Shown in pieces: positions 9,305-18,462 of a DNA stretch of 28,360 nucleotides. Under the pieces are notes generated by a model. That model ran no database searches and was not told the origin of the DNA. It worked only from the letters and a program-made list of their open reading frames with translations. Numbering within the stretch: position 1 is the first letter of the stretch; each line of letters begins with the position of its first letter. A program made the position numbers and the translations under genes. The stretch covers positions 2,318,918-2,347,277 of the forward strand of contig BFEA01000106.1 in NCBI GenBank assembly GCA_003427395.1, given 5' to 3'. This DNA is from Chara braunii. Lineage: Eukaryota > Streptophyta > Charophyceae > Charales > Characeae.

Positions 9305-9994
9305 AAGTGGATGTCCGGTTTCATCCAGACACGGGTCCGCTGTCGGTGTCTAGATGTTTGGATGTCCGTGTCCAGCGCAACCATGGTTCAGTGTTTAGTA
9401 ATTCTAGTCCTTTTCAAAGACGCTCATAACTCGAGCTGTTAATGGCTTCCACAGGCCGGCTTTTCTTGGGGTTTCCTATCTGTTATTAAACATTGTTAAA
9501 TAAATCATTAGCATATGAATCAGCCTGTGGAGCGATGAGTTTATAACCCCTGGTTAGACTACCAGTGTGTCTGAGCCTCTTTTCTCCAATGCGCTGTGCT
9601 GCTCGGCCCTTGGAAAAAAATAGAAAGGAGGTGAACTGTCTTGGGCACAATCTTGCTTGGCACCGCCAGCCTCCCTCCAGTAGGCCCAAGCCGTGATTTT
9701 GCACCACGTTGGCTGGGCCGCGGACTGGTGGTTTAAATGGCCAGGCAACTCGATAGCTTGGTGGGGCTATCGCGAGGAGCTCCATGGTGCTTGATCCAGA
9801 GCAGCCATGGCGACTTCTGGTAGCCGTTGATCGCACTCCGTGGATCATTTTGGATCGTTCTTTAGGATCAGCATGGGTATGCTTCGTGCTACTGCATCAC
9901 AGGTTGGCGGGATGAGAGCGGGGAAGGGGTGTCGGGCGCAGGAGTCTGCAGTGTTGGCTCCGATGATGTCTCCCAGTAGCTATCGTCGAGATAG
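9305..9994. other. No supportable gene
   Basis: Up to 9380 there are degenerate copies of the ATCCAGACAT/GGATGTCCG word. Beyond that I see only short open frames in mixed phases and no repeats of note. Confidence 0.4.
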
Positions 9995-10369
9995 ATGCCT
10001 CGTGCGCCGTTGCTATGGGCCATTCATGCCACACGGCAGGAGGTTGAAGTTCCCGTGAGGTACGGGCAACATCAGACAAAAGTGGAGGGCGAGCAGAGTG
10101 GCAGATTTGCGGAGGTTTTCACTACAACGCTGGATGGACAACCCTGGGAGAGATGGGAACTCACGTTTTGCGATGATTCTTTGTTCAGTTTCACACCGGG
10201 CTCTAATTGGAAGATATCTGCTCTCATCCTTAATAGGATTGAGAGGGTGCATCCTCAGAATAATTACGAGCTGGAGTCGGATACTCTTTCCGGTAGGAGT
10301 AGTTTTGGTGCTTTACAGTTTGATGTTGTCCATAGGGTCAAACACGGTTCATTGTTTTGGATGCGCTGA
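9995..10369 (+). CDS. Unrecognised ORF, 124 residues
   Basis: I do not recognise this product. The frame is open from ATG at 9995 to a stop after 10369. From about residue 19 onward its composition looks protein-like (for example TTTLDGQPWERWELTF, then a FGALQFDVVHRVKHG segment), with mixed hydrophobic and charged residues and no low-complexity bias. No signal peptide, membrane segment or metal-binding pattern is visible. There is no convincing splice partner, promoter or paralogue in the window. It may be an exon, a decayed transposon ORF, or chance. Confidence 0.25.
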   Translation: MPRAPLLWAIHATRQEVEVPVRYGQHQTKVEGEQSGRFAEVFTTTLDGQPWERWELTFCDDSLFSFTPGSNWKISALILNRIERVHPQNNYELESDTLSGRSSFGALQFDVVHRVKHGSLFWMR

Positions 10370-10721
10370 AATCTGATTTTTCTTCTGGTTTGAAGCTAGA
10401 CGCCAGTGTAGTCTAGATACTTCACAGTTGATACTGACCGTAGTGGGAAAGTGCAACGGATATCTAGAGCTCGCAACCGCGCCTCCAAATTCTAGGACCT
10501 TCACTGAATCTGATTCTTGAATATCCTCTTGATCATATTTTTTCAATTTGTTCATTCAGATCATCAATTGCGACGGGCCTGAATTGATAGGTTCCAAGGG
10601 CTTTGATGTTAACTTTAGCATGGTCTGTTTTCTTCAGTATGCCTTCTGAGAAGGGTTTCGGGGTGTACGGTTATTGCCTTGGAACATCTCCTTCGGGGTC
10701 GGGTCTTCTGGCCCGGAGGAT
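10370..10721. other. No supportable gene
   Basis: Short frames only. No repeat or RNA structure stands out. Confidence 0.35.
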
Positions 10722-11352
10722 GGGAGCCCTATCCTGCGAGGACTACACAAGGAGGGAGGTGTATGTTCTTTAGAGGGTTAGGGTGGAAATGAGGGCTTGC
10801 TCTACTCTGGGCCTGGGGCTGATCTTTGCGGAGCGGATCAGCCCTGGCGGGGGCAGATAGAGGCAAGAGGCGTTGTTTCACTGGGGAGTGGTGATAAGTG
10901 GGCTATCCCGCTTGGAGGGGGTGAGATGGAGGGAACGAGGAAACTGGCGGGGGCAAACTTTAGGTGGCAACTGTATGTCTTTGAGGGAACAGGGGTGACA
11001 GATCAGGGGGCCTGTCCTGAACTGGGGTCGATGAGGAGAAGGTGGCTCCTCTCGACGGGGGCACTGTATTGACAGTGAGGATGTTCTTTTCCTCTGATGG
11101 GAAGGGGGTGATTTTCAATGGTTATACCGAGTAAGTGAGAAGCATCTTTAATAGTCTTTATCCTGCAGTTTCTTGTTATTTGCCAGATTGGTGAGGGAGC
11201 CCTATCCTGCAGAGGTAGTATCTTGGAGGGAAGCGCTGTTCCCGGGACAGGGGGGGTGTGTGGGGGGGAAGAATTGAGGGTTTCTCTATTCTGGGGCTTT
11301 GGTTTGACGATGTATACGAACCCTTGGCTAGGCAGATAGTGGCCAGTGGTTC
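10722..11352. repeat. Diverged tandem duplication, period about 473 bp
   Basis: GGGAGCCCTATCCTGC occurs at 10722 and again at 11195. The following ~150 bases stay alignable: GAGGGCTTGCTCTACTCTGG versus GAGGGTTTCTCTATTCTGG, then GGCAGATAGAGGCAAGAGG versus GGCAGATAGTGGCCAGTGG. The second copy stays open on plus for 83 residues (11258-11509), including the phrase EGFSILGLWFDD. The first is interrupted by stops. This may be an old duplicated coding segment, with no family recognised. Confidence 0.5.
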
Positions 11353-12184
11353 GCCTCCTTTCAGAGCGAGAGATGTTGGTTTCCCCTCCTATTCCCTTTT
11401 TGCCACCGAGGGAGTGGGGAATGGTTGGGTAGGTCCGGCGTTCTTTTCGATTTGCGTGTTTTTTTTTTTGTATGCGTGTCCCCAGGAGCATCGGCTAGGG
11501 TTTTGGTGATCGCCACAGCTTACCTCTGTTTTTCTTGGGGGCCAAGAGTAGAAGGTAAGTGCCATCGGGACGAGCATATATATATATTTCGATGGGGAAG
11601 AGTTTGGCTCTTCCTTGCCTAGGCTAATTGCAACGGGGGATCGTAGGTGAAGGAATAGTGTCCTCATAATGCTGTCATGCTTTCCGGATAGTCTGGAGGG
11701 CAAGTGGCTTACGAGAACATGGCTTGTTAGTGATGAGCCTCGCTGGAAGGGGGATGGGGATCGAATAATGGCCTGGTCTACGAGGGGGCATTCGGTGTTC
11801 TCGCTTGCAATAGTCATTTCTTTTCCCCTTCTTAATTAGTCTTCAATTTCTCAATAGACCAACGATTACTTGTTCTCAGCCGAAGCCGGGCAATGGCCCC
11901 AGAATCTCATTTGTTCTGTACAAACTCTGGGCCCCATTCCCAGCACATGTTGATCGGAGAAAGTTCCTTCACACACACAAAAAAAAAAAAAGGAATTAAT
12001 AAATTAAGGTAACTGGCCATGGAATTTCTTTCCCCTAGCACGGCATTCTCGCCGCAGAACAGGGAAAGTTTGTGGGGCACTCTCGGGAACTGCCACGGAG
12101 AGAACTTTAGACACCCTAGCAACTATTTATTTGTACACACCCCCCCTCTGCCCCCTCACACACACATGACTTGTCAATGTTGTC
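11353..12184. other. No supportable gene
   Basis: There is an oligo(T) run (11459-11469), a short (TA) run (11577-11586) and an A12 run (11980-11991). Short frames only. The last ~70 bases include a C/CA-rich stretch (12138-12170). Confidence 0.35.
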
Positions 12185-12318
12185 ATCTTTGGCCGGTTTC
12201 TTTTCTACGAGAGATAGATTGATAATAATTTAAGTTCATCTGACATGCTAATTGGGATACATATAAAGATGCTGTTTGAGAAAGGTGGTTCCACATATGA
12301 TCACAATTGACTATACAC
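12185..12318 (-). pseudogene. tilS: Plastid tilS fragment, second part (nuclear copy)
   Basis: On minus from 12318 the frame reads [20 protein letters not shown] and onward to a stop at 12185-12183. TilS proteins carry, after the N-terminal PP-loop, a conserved (V/C)DH motif with a following Ser and Ala-rich helix. That pattern is present here (CDH, then S-QTAS). The AT-rich codon use differs from the surrounding GC-richer DNA. The first part of the gene is on plus at about 13250-13484. Inverting the DNA between them joins the frames without a stop. TilS modifies the anticodon of tRNA-Ile(CAU) in plastids. This copy is truncated, lies in nuclear-type repeat DNA, and should be inactive. Plastid homology probably ends near 12190-12210. 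Confidence 0.75.
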
Positions 12319-13193
12319 AACATGTTTAAATTAGGGAGGAGAGCGGTCATGTGGAGTCTGTGGACTCTCTAGAGAAAATGCTGAATCCATGCTATCGAGG
12401 GGGTCCGCATAGAGGGGGAAGAGGCAACAGACATGATAAAACAATATATTCAACAAGAGCTCATGGTACAGTGGCAAGAAGTTAAAAACCAACTAGAGCT
12501 GTTTTCATTCATCAAAGGACATAACACGAACAATTCAGCACTTCTCTGGGGACTGGTTGGGCAATGAAGACGGGCTGGATCGCATCTGTCTGATGGGAAG
12601 GCAGCCCGCCCAGGAGTGCAACCAGGAGGAATTCAGGAGAGACTACTTGCTTCAGAGACTGGACCACGGTGGGCCAGGAGATCTCACTGCGACCATCCAC
12701 AGAATTTCCCGACCCCTTCCCACCCCACCAGCTGGCAATGGTCGATATGCAATGGTACGGAACAGAGTGAACAAGACCACAATGGGACCAAGCAAGGAAG
12801 AAGCGGGTCAACAAACAGGACACGGAAGGTATTGGCGGGTATTCAGAGGAAGGAGGAAGTAGCCGCTAGGGAAACATGAGGGATCTGGCAGTCTGGCGCA
12901 GACTGAAGAGGCGGTGGCGGTCTGGTGCAGACTGAGGAGGCGGCGCCCTGAAGTGTACTGCTGTCCCACATACTTCTCATTAACCCTGCACAGTGGCTGT
13001 CGAATGCTGGCGGACTGTTCTCGAACTATTCTTGTGGATGATCCGGTCATACAGGGACGCTGGACCCCGTTTCCAGCAGGTGCAGCTCCCCACCAATAGA
13101 TGGAGCAGCCAGGGACAGCTACTAGAGGTGGCTGCTCTTGTCACCCCCTCTAGTAGTGGTCGCTGGTTTTACTGATTAAAAAAAAAAAAAAAA
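12319..13193 (+). mobile_element. 3' end of LINE copy 2, inverted, with poly(A)
   Basis: From ACATGTTTAA (12320) this plus-strand segment aligns to the C-terminal part of LINE copy 1 ORF2. RIEGEE-IKQYIQ-E--QW-KV and FSGDWLGNEDG match the minus-strand phrases of copy 1 around 3650-3440. Coding similarity ends near 12775 at a QWYG-E-like segment. The 3' UTR follows, with a 29 bp tandem pair, and the element ends in A16 at 13178-13193. Its last ~80 bases before the tail match the 3' end of LINE copy 1. It begins in family coordinates where the minus-strand body of LINE copy 2 stops (13485). Confidence 0.85.
12887..12944. repeat. 29 bp tandem duplication in LINE 3' UTR
   Basis: GGCAGTCTGGCGCAGACTGA with the following GAGGCGGT-type end (12887-12915) is repeated with five or so changes at 12916-12944. 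Confidence 0.8.
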
Positions 13194-13484
13194 GGGGGGG
13201 CCTTCCTAAAATTGAGTGCCCTCTCAGGAAAAAAGGGAAAGGACTCAAAGGAGAAATTTTGTTCATCATAAATAAATATATAAAATTTATTATAAAATAA
13301 TATAAATACATATTCGAATCAACTTTATCAATTCAATAGATCAGATTGACCATATACTAGTAGAACGGAAGTTATTACTTTCAAAAGAAAAAATATTGAT
13401 AGCTGTTTCTGGAGGACAAGATTCTATTTTAGTATTTTTTTTATTGAACTTGTTATTACAACTTCGTTTTCATTGGGAATGGGA
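13194..13484 (+). pseudogene. tilS: Plastid tilS fragment, first part (nuclear copy)
   Basis: The DNA is strongly AT-rich from about 13250. The frame from 13306 to 13484 reads through [20 protein letters not shown], then [18 protein letters not shown] and a Leu-rich helix ending HWEW. SGGQDS is the ATP-binding PP-loop (SGGxDS) of TilS, and the helix after it is typical. No ATG is visible upstream in frame (stop at 13303-13305), so the true start is lost, RNA-edited or degenerate. The frame ends abruptly at 13484, where LINE copy 2 begins. The G-rich piece 13194-13249, between the LINE poly(A) and the AT-rich DNA, is of unknown origin. Confidence 0.78.
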
Positions 13485-16245
13485 AAGTACTGTCAGTGGG
13501 GGAGGTCCATGCCTCGCATAATATAAGCTCTCCAGTCCCATGGCCAGTTGGACCCAGTGTCCAGATCCTATCCACCATCGCCATGTAAGGACAGTCCCCA
13601 GACACTGCATAAATATATGCTCTACGATTTCTGGAATTCTGCGGGAGGGGAAGACGGTGTGGCACGATTTACACCACGGTAGCGCCTGCCCCTTCTGCTC
13701 TAGATATGTACGATGTATCAACGAGTCGTTGGTGGGCAGGCAGCGATGTTCTATCTGTCACTGCAGCGAGGCCATCTTCGCTGGCCTAGACCTTGTGACG
13801 GTGAACCATCGGATGGGGCGGATTGCCTCATTTCCTACATTCAAATAAAACCTCCATCGAGCCTTCACCGTTTCTATTATGTTCACCTTTGGTCGCAGCA
13901 GACTGTAAATAGCCTTCACCGTTAGGGCATGCAACTTTAGATTCTCCCCCGACCTGCATTTTCGTGTAGGGGCCCACTGCCATTCCTCAGGGTCAAAGGG
14001 GAGCTCCGCCACAGGGGTGTTTGGCTGGTATGCGATCCACACATCTTTGTCCCGCAGCACACGGATCCTGTGCAGGTTCCGCATTTCTCCACCATCTCAT
14101 CAGCTCTGGGGTGTACCGGGTGAGCACATTTTCCTTGGCTATGTTGAAGAGGTTGGCCAACGTTTCGTCCGGTCGTGTCTCAACCACATTGCCTACACTT
14201 TCCGGATCACCCGGGGCCGCTACCCTGTCTCGTTCTACCAACTGAGGCCCTTTGCGTAAGATGCGCACCCAGTCTAGGGGGATAACAAAGATCAACGATT
14301 CAATGTGTTCCTCAACATTGTGACAATACTTTAGCGTAGTCCTTAGTTGTTGCGCAGTTTTCCAGTCTCCCTCCCCTGTATCCCATATATCCTTTTATTT
14401 TGGTTATAACTTTTTTGACCCAGCTGTTCCACAGGTTGCTTGAGTTGCAATACACCCTGCTGTACCGCTCCGTAATCCTCCTATTCCCAAAAAGGGGTTG
14501 ACACATCACCTCCTCCCACCTGGTCGGTGAGGGTTTGTTAGGCAGCAGAAGTTGGCGCCAAGCTTTCAAAACACAGACTCAGAAGTCGTCCTTGACCAGA
14601 TCCGAGCGGATAGTGTCTCGGCACGAAACTCAACCGTTTCGAGGGGACCGTGGCACAGTCCAAAAAAGGTCTTCCAGCCAGGTTGATGGGTAAACTCCCT
14701 GCGGTGCCTGTGGGGCGAGTCTAGCTATTTGTTCCAGCGCAAGGGCTGGCCATGGGAGATGCTGAGTGACGAGCAGTCTCCTAATACATTGGACCGTTAA
14801 TGCTGTGATCTGGGTATTCGGGTCTAGGATCCCCAAGCCCCCTTTGTCTTTGGGCTGGATCACAGATGACCAGGCCACCCTGCTAATAACATTCGGGAGC
14901 TCATCGTCGCTTATCCATAGCAAGGTCGTTATCTGCCGCTTTAGTGATCGGACGACCTCCTTACCAAGGGCCCAAATTGCAGGTTTGTACTAGAGGGCCG
15001 CGAGTATTACGTTGGTGATCGCCAATGCCCTGCCAATGAGTGAGGTGTGTTGGTCTTTCCAGTGGGCCAGCTTCTCTAAAGCGGGCTTCAAAATCCACTC
15101 ATCATTCGATGCAGGCTTGCCTACTGTCGTTTACATGATTCCTAGCACCCTGACCGGGGCCATTTTCGGGAGCCACTTGACACGTGGCAGCTCGAACGGG
15201 GGGGCGCCCCTTGATGGTGAATCCACCACCCCAAGGTTTTATTTCCCCACTTGATGATCATGTCTGAGACCGCTCTGAACCAGTCAAATAATCGCTTGAT
15301 CTCTTCCATGTTTGTTGTGGTTGCATCGACCATAAGTGTCAGGTCGTCCGCAAACATCGAACAGATAGGGATCGCGTCTTCCGGAATGGCCGAGATCTGC
15401 AGTTTCCCCAGGTCTATGTTAGCGCGGAGGTTTAGTGTCAGCGCCTCCATCACAATTATGAACAGGAAGGGCCCGACCGTTGCAGCAGAAAGGCCGACGC
15501 TATCCTTCCATTGACTTGGACACACGTGGTGGCCTTGTGATGTAGTATTTCGGTCCAGCGCCGGAAAACTGGCCTGATGTTCATTTTTTCCATACATGTG
15601 TCTAGGAATAGCCAATTCACATGGTCGTAGGCTTTTTCGAAATCAATGAAGACCACGGCCGCATTCTGGTTATCCTTCCTTGTTAGTTGAAGGAGTTCAT
15701 TAACTAGTAGGACGTTATCCTGAATCCTGCGCCCTTTTACAAACCCAGTTTGCGTCGGATGGATAATATCGTCCAAAAGCGGGATCATTCGATTTGCCAG
15801 GGCTTTCGCTAGCATTTTATACACGACTGTAAGCAAGGTTATTGGCCGTTAGTTTCGAAAATCCATCTTGTCTCTTTTTTTGTGCAACAAGGTGAGAACG
15901 CCTTGCCCCACCAACTCTCCCATTCGCGTTGTTTCCCACACCTGCCGATAGAGCTCCATGAGGTCCGAGGCCATTTGAGTCCAAAAGGTCCCAGAATTCC
16001 TTTGGAAATCCATCAATGCCCGAGGTCTTCTCTTCCTCCATCTGCATCATCGCCGTCCATATTTCCTCCTTAGACAGGGCACGATCCAGATTTGTTTCCT
16101 GTTGTCCTGTCAGAGTCTTGTCCAATGGTTCCAAGAAGTTCCCAATTTCTTTCTCCCTATCGTTCCTCTCCTGCTGGCCTCACCTTGAAGTGAATAGGTC
16201 CTGGAAGAAGGAGTATAGCGCTTCGATGGTTGTTCTATAGGTACA
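13485..16245 (-). pseudogene. LINE copy 2 ORF2: reverse transcriptase to zinc knuckle
   Basis: The RT begins near YSFFQDLFTS (about 16225-16195) and EEKTSGIDGFPKEFW (about 16033-15989). The fingers/palm segment (15836-15456) has PTQTGFVKGRRIQDNVLLVNE and FIDFEKAYDHVNW, with the first catalytic Asp at about 15644. The second catalytic box FADD is at 15354-15343. The usual QGxPL turn before PFLFIIVMEAL is degraded. The linker is carried in separate frames at 14923-14630, 14569-14312, 14295-13993 and 14084-13758. A C-x2-C...H-x4-C knuckle (WCKSC...EHIFMQC) lies in 13721-13600. At least five frame breaks make it non-functional. Reverse transcription at nicked DNA is the known role of the family. 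Confidence 0.88.
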
Positions 16246-16247
16246 CA

Positions 16248-16638
16248 GGCCATGCTAAAGAATTTTGTGTCCATTGTTCCTTCTGTTTGATGCCTTGTCA
16301 GTCGTCCTCTTATCCGTGTACCCTCCCAGCGTTGTGTGGTGAAGGTCTGGAGTCGTTGTCACAGCGTTTGTATCTTTGAATGTTCTGCTCGCTATGGATG
16401 TTGGACATTGTCAGACTGATCCTGGTGTTCAAGTTGCTGCAATTGTTGGTGTATTTCCATCTCCTACTGATACTTCCTGACTGCCAAAAGTTTGGAATAG
16501 TAGAACAGTCCGTTATTAAACCAGTCTATTTCCTGCTGAAAGTGCTGCTTTTGCATGTGCCAGTACGTCCAGCAGTCCGTAATGTAACTCAGAAAGGTTT
16601 TCTGCTACAAGGTAAAGGTATTAAGTTTGTAAAACCAG
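16248..16638. other. Unrelated 390 bp filler between EN and RT
   Basis: LINE similarity stops on the right after KKPDHGPGF (endonuclease end, about 16640) and resumes on the left at TTIEALYSFF (about 16245). L1-type elements normally have several hundred bases of coding spacer here. The DNA in between is AT-richer, codes for nothing recognisable on either strand and has no poly(A) or inverted-repeat ends. It looks like a replacement or an insertion with deletion. Confidence 0.55.
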
Positions 16639-16639
16639 G

Positions 16640-17460
16640 TCCATGATCGGGTTTCTTACGGAAGGATAGAATGACCATGCACATTTTGTGATCAAGGCCC
16701 GGGTAGGGGCCAGCGGGCAGGATCGCTGCCAGAAGCAGAGATCCCCCCATGTCTTCTAAGATCAAGATTAAGTCGATCCGGGATCTCGACTGGGTCTCGG
16801 TTCCAATCTTCCTTAAACATGAGTAGAACCTTGTATCTGGGTTTAGCCTCCGCAAGGAGTCGAAGACATTTACTAAAAAGCATAGATCGTTGATTATCCG
16901 TTCATCCTCCTCCACATACACCGGGGTTGGGGAGGGCGTCCGCCATCTGTCCATCCATCGGTCCGGGGCTGTGTTGCAGTCCCCTGCTATCATGACTGGA
17001 ACCCCATCCAGGATTTCCGTTTTAATGCTCTCAAATAAAGTTTTATCTTGCTCACAGTGTTGGGGTCATAGATACACAGTATACATACAATTTCAAGTTC
17101 CAGCGTAACCAGAGGATCGACACCCATCGACCTCCCTCCTGCTCCACCACCCAGTGTACCGGGTCTGCCTGGGACTTGGGAGGAAGCCAGATGGCCACCC
17201 TACGCTTCCTGGTTTCGGGGCATGGGCCCTGAAGGCCTTATACGGCCAGATCATTTTGTGGGTGCGGTTGTGCACCGAGGTGTCCATCAGGTGTGTTTCC
17301 TGGACGCACACTATATCCGGCCAGTTTCTACCCCCCACTCCTCTCATTTAATCCCAAATTGCATTTTGTTTCTCCGATTTGCACGAGGCCAGGCCGTTCA
17401 CATTCAAGGAGCGTAAGTCCAGGTCTGCTGCCCTCCTGCATTGGTTTCGGATACGGTCCT
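16640..17460 (-). pseudogene. LINE copy 2 ORF2: AP-type endonuclease domain
   Basis: The remains of an exonuclease-endonuclease-phosphatase domain are in the expected order on minus: PDIVCVQETHL (17320-17288, catalytic Glu), a DPN-like segment (about 17075), GDCN (16984-16973, in place of GDFN), SRIDLIL (about 16783-16763) and DH (about 16693-16688). Frame changes and stops separate the first motifs from the rest. In active LINEs this domain nicks target DNA. Here it is broken. Confidence 0.82.
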
Positions 17461-17656
17461 TCCCGTATACTGCTCTGACCGGGTCTATCTTACTCGAGTT
17501 GTTCATATTACCCTCGTTGTATAATCATCAGAGTGCCTCAAGATGCAAGTCTACAGGTGGCTCCACGACAGCTGACCCCAGTCCTGGCCCAATCTGAGAG
17601 GATCACATAAACATCTTTGGACATCCTATTCAGTCCAGGTGTCGTTGTGCCCGATC

Positions 17657-18197
17657 TTAACCATTTGCAGGTTCAGCAGTTGGACGCGGGTGTGCCATTT
17701 CAGGCCTGCCTCCTTGGTTGGATCGAAACATATGTAGACATCCCTCTGCGCGTTTTTCCTGGGTCCGGTTGTGATCGAAGTCATGGCCTGTGCCCTTGGC
17801 GGTAGAGATTGCCCAAAACGACGACCAACCGAACAGGGATGAGCAGCATGGCTTCCTGCGACAGGGGGCCAGAATCGCGGCCCATCTCACCCAACTGTCT
17901 AAGCTTTCTTTTCCGCACTAGGTCTAGTGGCGCATTCTCATCCGCGTCCGAAGGGTCCAGGCCCGGCGGGGGGGCTGGTTGCTGCAGCACCAGGGGGTCT
18001 TGTGTCCCTTGGTCCTGTTCATTCTCTGACGTGGCTCGGGCTCCGTCCTGCTCTGCTTCTTTTGTTGCTGCAGAGTGTGGTGGTTGAAAACGTGCAAACA
18101 CAATTGTCATCAATATGTGCCATGCTTCCTTCCACCTCACCCCAGGTCGCAATCCATCTTCCAATACGTTTTTGAGCAAGGCGCTCGTGTCGAGCAT
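17657..18197 (-). pseudogene. LINE copy 2, ORF1/ORF2 boundary region
   Basis: A 138-residue open stretch (18197-17781) is followed by another frame (17890-17657) containing FDPTKEAGLKWH. The first is Gln/Glu/Pro-rich in its middle (ATSENEQDQGTQ), has a Lys/Arg patch (LVRKRKLRQLG) and ends in a hydrophobic segment. I do not recognise a domain. Position and strand suggest the C-terminus of ORF1 or the leader of ORF2. Confidence 0.4.
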
Positions 18198-18462
18198 GGG
18201 GAATAATTCCAGGTATGTCTTATCCCAGAAGTCGTCAATGAGGGGGCCCGTGTTTTGCTTTCAAATTCCCCATCAATCAGTCTGCAAGAGCGACCAGATT
18301 TTGTTCCGTGGGCAGGTGCAATGGCAGCGCCCCTTCCCCCTCACCTTCTGGGTCTCTTTCCAGAACCAGGCCCTTTGGTGACGTGCTGACGTTGACCGGA
18401 AGAGGGTCAACGTCCATCGGTTCCGAATCAAAAGCCGCCTAACAGGGGTCGGTGTCTATCGT

